From Chionoecetes opilio (Eukaryota; Arthropoda; Malacostraca; Decapoda; Majidae): 64,000 bases of DNA. Shown here one piece after another: positions 20,670 to 31,713 of this stretch. The position numbers and the translations under genes are program-made. Numbering within the stretch: position 1 is the stretch's first letter; each line of letters starts with the position of its first letter. The stretch lies in NCBI GenBank assembly GCA_016584305.1, contig JACEEZ010013982.1:257001-321000 (forward strand), written 5' to 3'. A model generated the notes under the pieces. That model was not told where the DNA came from, ran no database searches, and saw only the letters and a program-made list of their open reading frames with translations.

Positions 20670-22546
20670 TTAGTGTGACACTTGGGCTTGTTTCTCTTTG
20701 CGTATCTGTGAAATTCTTGGCCGAATTTTTGACAGACACACACGCAGTTCTTCCTCGACAGACAGACGACGATTTCTTAATTTGCTTTTAATGACGGTCA
20801 GGCATGAGAAAGCTTGTTCACAGAGGTAAGAAGTTGAAAACTGGAGTAAAACATCCAATGCTTTTACTGAGATGACAGGGTACTCTTGCTTTGCTGAAAT
20901 CCAAAACTTGTCATGTGATACTTCATTAAATTTCATTTTCAAGGTTTCGGTCGCACTGTAGTTTCACTCAGTTCTTCTCTTCTTGCAGACTAAGTAGGTT
21001 TTCTGTACTTGTTGAGAACTCAGTGAAGGGGTTTCTCACCCAGTCATACGTATCTGATGACAAGGAGGGGAAGTACTTATGAAGTTTTTTCTGACAGTGA
21101 TCCCAAATGACTTGTAATTAATGGAATGACATTTTCATATTCAGTCTGAGTTTGAACTTGGAGTAGGAGTGGAAACATTTCGACGTTTCCTCTTGAAAGG
21201 TGCTTTTTCCCAACAGCGAGTTTATTCTTAAATGCAAGAAGTTTGTCTGTGGAAGTCAGAATGTTTTCCTTCGCACCCTGCATGCTGGTTTTTCAAGTTA
21301 TTTAAATGCTGATAAATATCTGCTAAATATGCTAGTTTCATTTGCCAGTTTGTAGATTCAAGACATTCACAGAAACTAGATTTATTATTCTCTTTGAAGA
21401 AAAGCAGCAGTTCCTGTCGCAGCTCGAATACCCTTGTCAAAACTTTACCTCTCGAAAGCCATGGAGCCTCTGTGTGCTGGAGAAGCGTCACGTGATCTTT
21501 TTGCATGTTTTCACACAACCTTGCAAATATGCGAGACTTCAGAGGGCGCTGCTTTATAAAGTTGACCATGTTCACAGTTATATCAAGGACTTGTTTTAAA
21601 TCATCCCCAATAGTTTTTGAAACCAAAACTTCTCGGTGGAGAAAGCAGTGAGTTGTTATGACTTCAGGGATTTTTCTTTCACGCGTGATACAAAGCCTTG
21701 TACTGATTCAATCATTGAGGGAGCACCATCAGTGCAGATTCCAACGCATCGGTTCCATGACAAACCACAAGATTCCAGGTAAGAAGACAAGATGTTGGAA
21801 ACGTCGTGGCCTTTGGTAGTTTCTGGCAGTTCTTTACAGCAAAAATGATTTCCCATTATTCCACCTTCATTTTCAAATCGTACAAATGCCAGCAGCTGAG
21901 CTTTACCAGTTATATCAGTTGTCTCATCTACTTAGAAAGCAAAGTTGTTATTTTGCAGTATTTCAGACAAAATACCAGAAATATTGTTGGACAGGTCATC
22001 CACACGCCTACTAATTGTATTATCAGAAACAGGAACCTTGCTTAATTCACTTTTAGCTTCTTCACCTAGCATTGTTCTCACAATTATTTTGCAAGCAGGC
22101 ATTATTATGCTTTCTGCAATAGTGTGACTTTTCATTTTCTTGGCAACTAGCTCAGCCACTAAATAGCTTGCTTCTTGGGCCTTATCACTGATGGTTACCT
22201 TCTTTTCAAAAACTTTTCTTTGTTTCTGCTGTGAATCCAATAGTCTTCGAAAATAATCCACGGTTTTATTTGACAAGTGGCTGTGATTAGTAGTTAAGTG
22301 TCGCCTTAACTTGGCTGGGGCCATAGCTGTGTTAGAGAGCTGTTTCCCACAAACAATGCACAAAGGAAGTGGACAGTTTTCTTCTCCAGTCCATGTAAAG
22401 CCAATGGCCAGATAACTGTCATTGTAAATGCGATTTTTTTTAACATCACTCACTTTTCCTTTACTCGTACTTGGCTGTGGTATTTGTGATTCTTCGTCAC
22501 TGTCCTCCTCTCCACTGACATGCTTTCTTTTCAAATATTTGAACAT
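20670..22546 (-). pseudogene. hAT transposase pseudogene (ZBED5-like)
   Basis: It would cut and paste the hAT element. From the minus-strand start at 22546: an acidic N-terminus, a BED-type zinc finger (PLCIVCGKQL, then RRHLTTNH, about residues 60-90), the catalytic region with VDETTDITGKAQLLAF and CTDGAPSM blocks, and near the end the hAT dimerisation region (STSYLCEQAFSCLTVIKSKLR, about 20770-20850). Breaks: an in-frame stop just before VDETTD near 21930, another stop near 21655, then frameshifts near 21630, 21280 and 20945. The layout resembles the ZBED5/Buster-type group, by pattern recognition only. Non-functional. Confidence 0.85.
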
Positions 22547-23559
22547 GCTTCAGTCTTTAAAATCCGTATCAAACTAATATTAACTGGTGAGAATAATTAA
22601 CACAACGTTTCACTCGGTTGCGCTGCTCAAAACTGACTGAAGATGTGTGAACGGCTGGGCTGGGGCTCGTGACACGTATGATATTCGTACGGGGTTGCGT
22701 CACCCTCCTACCCAACCCCTGTGTCGCCAAACTTGCGGAGTAGGAATGAAGGGCGTATCCCGCACCGGCAATAACAGTAATTTTTTCTTAATTCTATGCA
22801 TATTATTTGCTCCCATTACTATATACATTGTACTGACTGACACGTACGAGTATGTTGGTGTCTGGGAAGTGTTTGTGACGTGTTGTTGAGTAGGAATTAT
22901 GAATTATGAATTAAGATCACTGTCATTTTGTAATAGCACATAATTATTTTACGGTTTCTCGCGGAACCCCTGGTGATGGGTCGGCGGAACCCCGGTTGGG
23001 AATCACTGACCTAACCTATAAATCTATCTATAAGAATCTTCTTATAAGGAACATGTAAACCCTATATTTAACCCTAATCGGTAACTCTTGGCGTGGCGAG
23101 AGTTCCCGCCAGGCGGTAGTGTACTGTACGGTGGGCCTTGACCACTTTTGGTCTAGTCCTGTGGTCTCTCCTTGGGGATTAAAGGGCAAACTGTACTCTT
23201 GCGTTTATTTCCCTCCTACCAAAAGATACGGGAAGCAGAGAGCTTCCTACGAGAGGTGTCACTCGGTGATTTAACATGGCGCGCCATTTTGATTTCATGG
23301 ACGGCAGCGATCCTAGCGGCAGAGGGGCCTCTGACTTCGCTCGTGCAGAACGAGGGGGAATCCATCTCCTTTTGGTGATGATGGGGTGATACTGGAAGTA
23401 GGGAGAGAGGGAAGGAAGGAGACATGAGAAAAGGGAAAGGAGGAATAGGAGTAAGGAAGAATTGGAGGAATGAAGAGTCAGAAGAGGAACTGACGAGGAA
23501 AGAAATAAGGAATCAAAGAAGGGAAGGAATTCCTCCCACTCACGCGTTACCCATCTTCC

Positions 23560-24030
23560 CCCACCCATTCACTCACCCTTTTACCCCACACGCGTTTACC
23601 CATCTTCCCCCACCCACTCACTTCACCCATTACCCATCACCCCCACACCCATTCACTCACCCATTACCCATCACCCCAACACCCATTCACTCACCCATCA
23701 CCCCCACCCATTACCCATCCCCCCCGGACCCATTCACTCACCCATCACCCCCACCCTTCACTCACCCTTACCCATCACCCCACACCCCATTCATTCACCC
23801 ATTACCCATCACCCCGACCCATTCACTCAACCATTACCCATCCCCCCCGGACCCATTCACTAAACCATTACCCATCACACCACACCCATTCACTCACCCA
23901 TTACCCATCACACCACACCCATTTTTCATTCACCCATTACCCATCACCCCGGACCCATTCACTCAACCATTACCCATCACACACACCCATTCACTCACCC
24001 ATTCCAATCACCCCACACCCCACACACATG
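23560..24030. repeat. Minisatellite, CCCATTCACTCACCCATTA-type units
   Basis: About 15 imperfect units of roughly 30 bp. Its inverse occurs at 24200-24350 and 24885-25130. The long Pro/His/Thr frame through it is an artefact. Confidence 0.9.
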
Positions 24031-24399
24031 GAACATTGCATTTTTTTGATCTTGTTATTGTGCAAGATGGGGTAAAATAAACTAATGAATACATTAAATG
24101 TCAAAAATTTTATTTTGTGAATTTGAAATTCATCAATAAAACATGGTGTGTAGTTAAAGTTTGTGATCAATAAAATTTCCTGTACAGAAAGAATATAACT
24201 TTGTATCAAAAGTATGGGTGGGGGGTGATGGGTGATGGGTGGGGGGGTGATGGGTGGGGGTGATGAGAAATGGAAGGGGTGATTTGAATGGGTGGGGGTG
24301 ATGGGTAAATGGGTGGGGGATGATGGTGATGGTTAATAGGTAAATCTTAACTGGCAAAACGATGGTAATGAGTGAAGGGGTTGATGGTGAGTTAGGGAA

Positions 24400-24405
24400 A
24401 TATAG

Positions 24406-24437
<32 letters not shown>
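24400..24437. repeat. Poly(T) tract
   Basis: A run of about 35 T. Confidence 0.9.
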
Positions 24438-24439
<2 letters not shown>

Positions 24440-24629
24440 GATGCGAAAATTCCCTTCTATTTTAAGGTCTCATGCTTAGAATGATGTCCATGTTTGCCTG
24501 ACATTATGGTTAACTATGATAGAATACAACTGAAATTTAGAAGAAGCCGTAGTATTCCCTTCTCCTGGCATCAAATATCACTCAGTAAGTAGCAAGAGGT
24601 CAGGATTTTTCACGTCGTAAAAAAAACAG

Positions 24630-24768
24630 AGTAATATTATATATAATATATATTATAAAATTATATATATATATATTATTAATATATTATATATATTTTT
24701 ATTTTATATATTATTATATATAATATATATATATTTTAAATATATATATATATATATATATATAGTGA
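24630..24768. repeat. AT-rich (TA)n tract
   Basis: Imperfect TA repeats within the minisatellite element. Confidence 0.9.
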
Positions 24769-25443
24769 GTGAGAGGAAATCGGTGACTGTGTTCTTTAAT
24801 GCTGATTGCCACACTGTACCATTCCTCTGTTGTTGGTTTTGCCTTTTAAATTACGTATGTTCTCTTGTTCTTATCCTACCAAATTTTTCTGGATGGGTGG
24901 GGTGTGATGGGTAATGGTTGTTAAAGGGGTCCGGGGTGATGGGTAATGGGTGAGTGAATGGTGGGGGTGATGGGTGAGTGAATGGGTGTGGGGTGATGGG
25001 TAATGGGTGAGTGAATGGGTGTGGGGTGATGGGTGGTGAGTGGGTAAGGAAGTAATGGGAAGAATGAGTAACCGTGTGGGGTATGGTGAGTAAATGGGGT
25101 GGGGGAAGATGGGTAACGCGTGAGTGGAGGAATTCCTTTCCCTTCTTTGATTCCTTATTTTTTTCCTCGTCAGTTCCTCTTCTGACTCTTCATCCCTCCA
25201 AATTTCTTCCTTACTCCTTATTCCTCCTTTCCTTCTCTCATATCTCCTTCCTTCCCTCTCTCCCACCTTCCATTATCACCCCATCATCACCAAAAGGAAT
25301 AGATTCCCCTTCGTTCTGCACGAGCTACTGTCAGAGGCCCCTCTGCCGCTAGGATCGCTGCCGTCCATGAAATCAAATGGCGCGGCCGAGTGACACCTCT
25401 CGTAGAAGCTCTCTGCGGGAAGTCCAGGGAGAACCGTAACACC

Positions 25444-25454
25444 TGGTGGCAGCG
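25444..25454 (+). promoter_or_regulatory. Candidate primer-binding site
   Basis: TGGTGGCAGCG lies 3 bp after the LTR end and has the TGG start that pairs with tRNA CCA ends. The matching tRNA was not identified. Confidence 0.55.
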
Positions 25455-26840
25455 TAAAAAGAACCCAAGCCTCCGAAAAGCCTCCTACAGGAGGAAATAT
25501 CACGGCTAACCGGCGTGGCGGAGTTTCCCAGGGCCGCTCATGGCTGGCCCAGCCACCTTGTCCCTCACTTTTTGAAAGGCTGCTGATGCCTAAAGTGTTT
25601 GGGTGTGGTTTAGAGACAGTGAGCAGTGTTTCCAGTGTTGTCTTCTGCCTTGCCTCGGTTAAGCTGTCTAGGGACTGTAAGAGACGCTGACGCAGTGCCC
25701 TTGAAAATGGCCGTTATAGCTGAAGTTGGGTGTAACGTCGTTTCGCTTCTCTCCACGACTACAGGGGGATTATATCTTACGCTACGTCCTCTACACGTCT
25801 TCAAGTGGGGTTATTCCTCTACGCTATCTTTCAAGTTGCACCATCAAGGGTGCAAAGCCAGGATTACCGGCATCCTGCAGGACGCCTCGTGGATTGTCGT
25901 CTGCAGCGCGGAGTCTCATCCTTCCAGGGGTTTCCCTCATCCCTGCGGGTTTTACAGTGTCCTTCACTGCCTGATAAGCTCTTTTATCTACTGTACGTGA
26001 GTACTCTTAAGCAGTTTAACTGTAGGGAAATGTTACAGTGCGAGTGAGTTTTTTTTTTTTATTTTATTTTTTGATTTGGGAAGGAGAGCGCGTTTCGCGC
26101 CTACATGTAGTGACGTCAAGAAATGTGGCGTCTGATTCGTTGGTTCAGTGACGTCACGGTTGTTGTGAGTTGTGAGTGGCTAGAAAATACGTCACAGGTT
26201 TTTCCCGGTGTGTCATTGGGTCCGGGTCTATTTTTTTTGGCCCCTTTGAAGGCGTCGAGCTCTGGTTGGTCGAGCGCTGCGCACGCTGTGTGTTGAAATT
26301 GCCAGTCTCGAAGTGAGTTACCAGTTTGTGTGTTGCCAGTAAGGTAAGAATTATTACACGTTGTAACACAAAATTTTTGTCAGTGTACACAAACAAAACA
26401 AACATATTCTAGTGGGTAAAGTCAAAGTAGTGAGTGAGGTATTTTTTTTCTGTGATTATGTAAAGTGCGTAGTGTGAGTGTTAGTAGTATTTATTTCTAC
26501 TTTTAAGTATTTGGGTGTTTGCCTTGAATTCATAACAAGTTTTTTTCATTCGCGCACGTTTTTTTTTTGATAAAATAGGGAAACTTCCTCTATTTTTAAA
26601 TGTTATGTTTACTGGGTCATGAGAAATGTCACGTTTAAGCCATAATTTTTTTTTATGAGTGCATTTCAGCTTGTGTTAGCTGTAACTTGTGTTGTCACTT
26701 GTGTTGAGTGGACATAAGGACGTTTTGTGTTTAAAGCGTGGTGTTTTTGCAGTGTATAACATATCTGCTATTTATTTTTGTTTGTCAAATGTAGGGTTTA
26801 TGACATTGAGAGATGGTAAGCAATATTCCCCTACACATGT
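25455..26840. other. Long 5' leader of the retrotransposon
   Basis: There are no convincing long frames between the primer-binding site and gag. The sequence is unlike its surroundings only in having several T runs (26048-26070, 26440-26450, 26558-26568). Leaders over 1 kb are unusual, so another insertion may hide here, but I found no TIR or LTR. Confidence 0.4.
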
Positions 26841-28931
26841 CGCCACCTATAGAACCTATTGCTGTCCGCCACGCCTAACACTACCATTTCTACCACTACT
26901 ACTCCTGGCTTCTACCCCACCCCACTACTACTATTACCACTCCTATTGCCAACATGTCTCTACAACTGTTCCAACCATTAAATTGTTACATCAGGATCCT
27001 TCGATAACTAGGCTCTCAGGTTAGGATAAGAGACTCCTCTGCTTTGTCTTTTCTGCAACAATGTGAGGATATTTAAAGCAAAACAGTAATGTTACCTCAG
27101 GAAATGAAAAGATTTCTTTTTGTAAGGTCACAATTGCAACCTGATTCATTAGCCAGTGATATGATGTTTGCTTCAGGCTTTGATGGGAATCGCTCAATTA
27201 TTTATTGATTGTATTTCGTCGGAACTTCTTGAGAATTTTTGGTTGTAGCGCAGCATAACGATTCCATTGCAATGGTCGTTCACTTTTTGCTGAAGCAAAG
27301 ACTACTCTAATACTGGATTGGCTACTCGTGCCCCGCGCCAACCCGCCCATGACCAGTGGAGGGGCCCGTTTTGCGATTCCTGCCATTTTAGAACATCACC
27401 CCTATTTCCCTTCCTAAGGTTTATCAGTATATATGATATACCGTTATCTTCGTAAATGTTTGTTCTATAATATTATCAATAAAAACAGTAAAATACACTA
27501 AGAAATGCCATTATGAAAGTGAAGAAATATGCATGACCTCAAAAATTACTTAAAATCTTCGCCATTTAATATTTTGCGAGAAAACATTTTAGATGCTAGC
27601 GATAGAAAGAAGCGGATTTTGCATTGGCTTTCCATTGATATATTTAGTTTTCTGATCAAATTTTTACCACCATGCCTAATTGCGTTAACTAAAAAAATAA
27701 CACAACAATCGTATCGGCAAGTAAAAAAGTGTTCCTGAATACAGTAGACTATGGCATATCAGTATAAAATGATACACTGTTATCTTCGTGAATGTTTGTT
27801 CTATAATATTATCAAATAAAAAACTGTAAAATACACTAAAGAATTCCATTATGAGACTCTGAAGAAATATGCATGAACTTATATTCACTTAAACTCATCG
27901 CAATTTGATATTTTGCGTGAAGACCTTTTACATGCAACATATCAATAGAAGCGGAATTTAATTACCTTTCCATTGCATATTATTTTCTGATAAATGCATT
28001 AGAACCATGCATAAATTAGCGTAACAAAATTTAAATAACATCACCCATCGTTGTAGTTATCCCGATAGATGATGTTATTTTTTTAGTTAACGCTAATTTA
28101 TGCATGGTTATGTTTCATTTATCAGAAAACGAAATATAGCAATGGAAAGCTAATGAAAATCCCCTCTTCTTTTATCACTAGTATCTAAAGGGTTTCTCGC
28201 AAAATTTTAAAAAGGGCGATGAGTTCAAGTGAATTGCATATTTTTAACTCTCTCATAATGGCTTTTTCTTTATTGCATTTTACTGTTTTTTATTTGATAA
28301 TATTATAGAACAAACATTTACGAAGATAACGGTTATCATATTACTGATAAACCATAGGAAGGGAAAAGGGAGTGATGTTCGCAAATGGCAGGAATCGCAA
28401 AACTGGCCTCCACTGGAAATAGCCCAAATGAGTAGCAAGTCCAGTAGCCCTTTGGCTGAAGCATGACCACACGGGTTGGGTAGTGCTGGCAGGTTGAGAG
28501 GTCAGGCACGTGCAGCTAATATTGCTCAGAAGAAATGGAAGCCTTAAATCTTGCTTCATGGTTTGAAATGGTCAATTGTCAGTAGAGAGATTTAAACCAT
28601 TCGAATTTCAGTATTACATCACCTTTTTGACTCCACAAGAGCGTCGTATCGCTTCATCTCTTGATTTAAGCCAGGTGATAACCTTGATTTTTCTACAAAA
28701 ATTTACTAAGCGGCTACGTGGATGCCTAAAAGTTCATTCCACATACTGAGTCAGTTGCACCGGTGTCAAGGGAACCTCAACTTCTTCATCCTTTAACTCC
28801 TCCTCCACCCCAGTTTCTCAGTCTATCGTGCACCAAAGCAGTGTTACTATTGCGGAAATAAAGGTCATTCTGAAAATTTTTGCTATCAAAAAAAGAAGGA
28901 GATGAAGTCTGCTCATAAAGGCAGCAATGTG
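26841..28931 (+). pseudogene. Ty3/gypsy gag remnant with CCHC zinc knuckle
   Basis: Gag would form the particle that packages the element's RNA. The 5' part is degenerate (26840-27350). The only firm domain is a CX2CX4HX4C zinc knuckle at 28842-28883 (CYYCGNKGHSENFC), which binds RNA and sits at the gag C-terminus. A palindromic foldback repeat at 27353-28446 splits the gene. Multiple stops and shifts are present. Confidence 0.65.
27353..28446. repeat. Palindromic (foldback) repeat, three arms, inside gag
   Basis: Two plus-oriented arms (27353-27747, then 27748-28045) and one inverted arm (28060-28446) share motifs with 3180-4003 and 6650-7080, including TTTATCAGTATAAATGATA, AATGCCATTATGAGAC and CATGCATAAATTAGCG. 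The inverted arm ends GAGTAGCAAGTCCA, as at 7050-7063. The junction at 27740-27750 corresponds to the unoccupied target of the Academ-like element at 4007. Confidence 0.8.
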
Positions 28932-29254
28932 CAGGTGTTCAGCAGAGACAATACTTGCCCCTCGACCTCAACCACCTCGGTTTGCACCACCTGCAAGGCC
29001 ACAGCAGCTCGTATGCAGTTTCGCCCCCCTCCGAAGTGGTGTGTAATTCACGAGCGGGGAAACATTCAACAGAGAATGCTTTTTGATTCTGAGACTGAAG
29101 GGTTTCTCAGACGGTGACAGTGGGAAATTTGCGTGCGGTATCATCAGTCGGGGGAAGATTCGCGCCGGGTTCAAAGAAACCCAAATAGTTTGACACAAAG
29201 CCCACAGACACAGCAACTCATGGTTCCTTCTATTATTGCTGCTTGTCTTTCTTT

Positions 29255-29560
29255 GATGACTTTTCAGTGTTTCACTTGAGACAGTTCTATTGCTCTTGGG
29301 GTGGATACAGGTGCTTCAGTAATATTCTCAGTGAGTGTGCTTATGTAAATTTAAAAAAGTTATATAATTTTTATTTGGGTTACCTTCTACAGCCACTCTT
29401 CAAAGTGTTCAAGGTTTCACACTAGAGGTGAGGGCACTGTGACCTTTCCTCTAGCCTTCCCCCTAACTCCAAAATTTAAACATACAGTTTATAGTAACAC
29501 CACAGTTTGCTTTACAATGTGATGGCCTTTTAGGTCTAGAATCTCTTGCTACTCATCACT
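29255..29560 (+). pseudogene. Retroviral-type aspartic protease remnant
   Basis: GVDTGASVIFS at about 29300 contains the catalytic DTGA box (29303-29314) expected between gag and RT. A downstream stretch, CDGLLGLESLATHHFD (about 29518-29565), fits the C-terminal part (the ILGxD-like block). Stops lie between them. It would process the polyprotein. Confidence 0.6.
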
Positions 29561-29565
29561 TTGAT

Positions 29566-30168
29566 TAATTCCACAGCACATGCAATTTCATTAAATGGCG
29601 TTCTCTTCCCCGAAATGACAAGTCCAGCCCTTTGCTTGATAAGCTCTGATTTTTCCAGACAGTGACCAGCAAGCGTTTCTGCTAGTTTAGGCCCTGACTT
29701 GCCTCTAGCGGGGAGGGACGAAACGTTCAGTCCCCCTGACGGTTTGGTGTTGCTGTTGTCATGGGAGACCAATATATTGGCCCACATGTTCTGTTCGATT
29801 TTCGTGAGAGTACAAGATGCTCCTGTCGGCAGTTACCTAGTGTCTTTACTGACACTATCCGCGTAAGCCGCTTGGCGTTTAGGGAACGCTTTCAGCGGTA
29901 CGTGGGGGATCACATAAGTGGGCGAAGTTGTCACAAATGTTACAGGGTCCCCTATAACACTTAAAAATGGTGTTTTGCTATGAGCTTGAGAGTCAAAATA
30001 GTCTGACCTTAATGGATCCTTCACATGTTCTTGCAGCAGTCTCTACGCAGGACGAATGTTAGGGAGGACCAGGCAGACATAGTCAGCAGTTAACACCTTA
30101 TGTACAGGTATTGGATTTTCCTGGGCTAAGCCGATCTTCTCGCTTTTCTTTCTAATACAGGCCTGCCC
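29566..30168. other. Degenerate linker between protease and RT
   Basis: There are no clear domains on the plus strand. An 84-codon minus-strand frame lies at 29536-29787, but it has no repeat copies or motifs and is treated as chance. Confidence 0.4.
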
Positions 30169-30169
30169 C

Positions 30170-31500
30170 TTGCCTTACCTGGGGAACCCTAGGAGTGACA
30201 GACAAAAATCTCATCATATTGTGCTTAAACCTGATGCACAGCCTTCTTATGTACCGTCTTTTCGTATGCCTCATAGCCAAAGAGCTGTTGTACAGGGCAT
30301 GATAACGGACATGTTGGATGAAGAATTATACAGGAGTCTTTTTCTCCTTGGAAACTCACCCTTTTTGTTGGTGAAGAAAAGTGATGGTACTTACAGGCCT
30401 TGATTGATTTAGGAAAGTTAACAATTTAACTGTACCGGATCATTATCCACTCCCTGTTTTGAGAGATCTTTTACAGGGTTTTTGGGAAGGAAATACAGTT
30501 TTTACCAGTTTGGACCTCAAGTCTGTTTCTGGGAGATTCCGTTAGAAGAGAAATCTCGGGAAAACTGCCTTTTCAACAATAATGCTCATATGAATGGCTG
30601 AGAGTCCTATGGGTTGGAGGAACTCACCTCTTACATGCCAACGTCTAGTAAACAACTTGTTTCACGGCATTATAGGTGTGGTTTGTTTGTCACATGGACG
30701 ACCTCATACTTGTCACCAAGGATTTATCCAGTCACTTTGAGAAACTTGCCCTTGTTTTCAGAAAAATTACTGAGGCTGGCCTTTAAAATTAACGTGCGCA
30801 AATGCAGTTTTCCCCAAGTCACGCATGACTTTTTAGGCCATGCTGTCGACAAGGATGGAATCCACACGTTGGATTGTAAAAAACAAAACCGTCAAGAATT
30901 TTCCCAACCCCCACCCCCCACCGAAAAGGTACAGTCTTTCCTTGGGTTGGTCGGGTTACATCGTTTCTTTTGTAAAGAACATGCTTCTATTGTTAAATCC
31001 TCTGACACGACTTTTGAAAAAGGACGTTCCTTTCACTTGGAATGGTCCCCAACAAAAAAGTTTGATACTTTAAAACAGGCTCTTACACATGCACCAATTC
31101 TTACATTTCCTGACTACCAATTGCCTTTCACTCTTGTGACAGATGCTTCGGCACTTGGCGTTTGGTGCAGTCTTGATGCAAACAGTTGAAGGAAAACGCC
31201 CTATGTTGTTGCATATCCAGTAGCGTGCTTACTGATGTAGAGTCACGGTACTCAGGGAACTCACCTTGAAGCTCTTGCGTAGGGGGGCTCTTAAGCATTA
31301 AGGAAATTATCTATGGTTATCCCCTTACAGTTTACACTGATCACACTGCAGTGCTGAATCTCTTTAAGGGAAAACCTCCAAGGCCGTGTGGCCCCGGGGG
31401 TTCATCACTATTCAGGAATTTGATCTACTATCAAATTTACTGGTGATAAAAATCATGTTGCAGACGCACTTTCACGCAAACCCTTCCAGTAGCAGTGCTC
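30170..31500 (+). pseudogene. Reverse transcriptase and RNase H pseudogene
   Basis: It would copy element RNA into DNA. The RT start is at about 30217-30400 (KPDAQPSYVPSFRMPHSQR, GNSPFLLVKKSDGTYRP). Then, after a shift, VNNLTVPDHYPLPVL follows and the catalytic region is damaged (a methionine-aspartate-aspartate trace near 30694). KINVRKCSFP...FLGHAVDKDGIHT lies at 30790-30870, and the RT/RNase H junction at 30930-31190 (VQSFLGLVGLHRFF, FTLVTDASALGV, the last holding the first RNase H aspartate). Later RNase H blocks are degenerate (31330-31500). At least three shifts or stops. Confidence 0.8.
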
Positions 31501-31713
31501 TCAGACACTTCAAATTTCTCTCTTCCAGACTTATCTAATGCTCAACGTCAAGATCCTGTGTGGTCAAAAGTGATTTATGCACTAGAGTCTGGAGATTAAT
31601 TTGATTGCCTAAATTGTCAGTTCCACTTTTACAGTCTTCATTAGTTGATGAAGTTCTTTGTCGTAATGTTACTATGGACGAGAACACGGTTACTCAACTA
31701 GTTATTCCTACCA

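Larger units (their letters stand above)
20403..23008 (-). mobile_element. hAT DNA transposon, 2606 bp, with 8-bp target duplication
   Basis: The 15-bp TIR CAGTGATTCCCAACC at 20403-20417 is matched exactly by its complement at 22994-23008. The 8-mer ACCTAACC flanks both sides (20395-20402 and 23009-23016) and occurs once in the unoccupied LTR near 36440. It encodes a minus-strand hAT transposase that is now broken. Confidence 0.95.
23236..25415. mobile_element. Long-TIR non-autonomous element with minisatellite arms (2180 bp)
   Basis: The two ends are inverted repeats of over 300 bp beginning CAGAGAGCTTC. They are flanked by the 7-mer CGGGAAG (23229-23235 and 25416-25422), present once in the LTR at 36660-36668. 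Beyond the unique TIR part, each arm runs into a tandem repeat of CCCATTCACTCACC/CCCATTACCCATCA type (23560-24030), whose complement lies at 24885-25130, so most of the element can fold on itself. There is no transposase. Superfamily unknown. Confidence 0.85.
19713..25441 (+). mobile_element. 5' LTR of the Ty3/gypsy element, split by three insertions
   Basis: LTR sequence is present in four pieces: 19713-19736, 20390-20402, 23017-23235 and 25423-25441, about 275 bp in all. Joined, they follow the order of the intact LTR at 36407-36686. The LTR begins TGTGCTGG and ends CGTAACA (TGT...ACA). The interruptions are a Harbinger-like MITE, a hAT element and a long-TIR minisatellite element, each with its own target duplication. 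Confidence 0.85.

Noticed and set aside
23560..24030. Regularly spaced repeats resembling a CRISPR array
   Set aside because: Units are contiguous and degenerate with no unique spacers, no cas genes, and the DNA is eukaryotic.
23424..24080. A 218-codon Pro/His/Thr-rich open frame
   Set aside because: It follows the minisatellite inside a non-coding foldback element; both strands and several frames stay open for the same reason.
29536..29787. 84-codon minus-strand frame in the gypsy interior
   Set aside because: It is antisense to the region between protease and RT, has no motif or second copy, and overlaps plus-strand protease relics.
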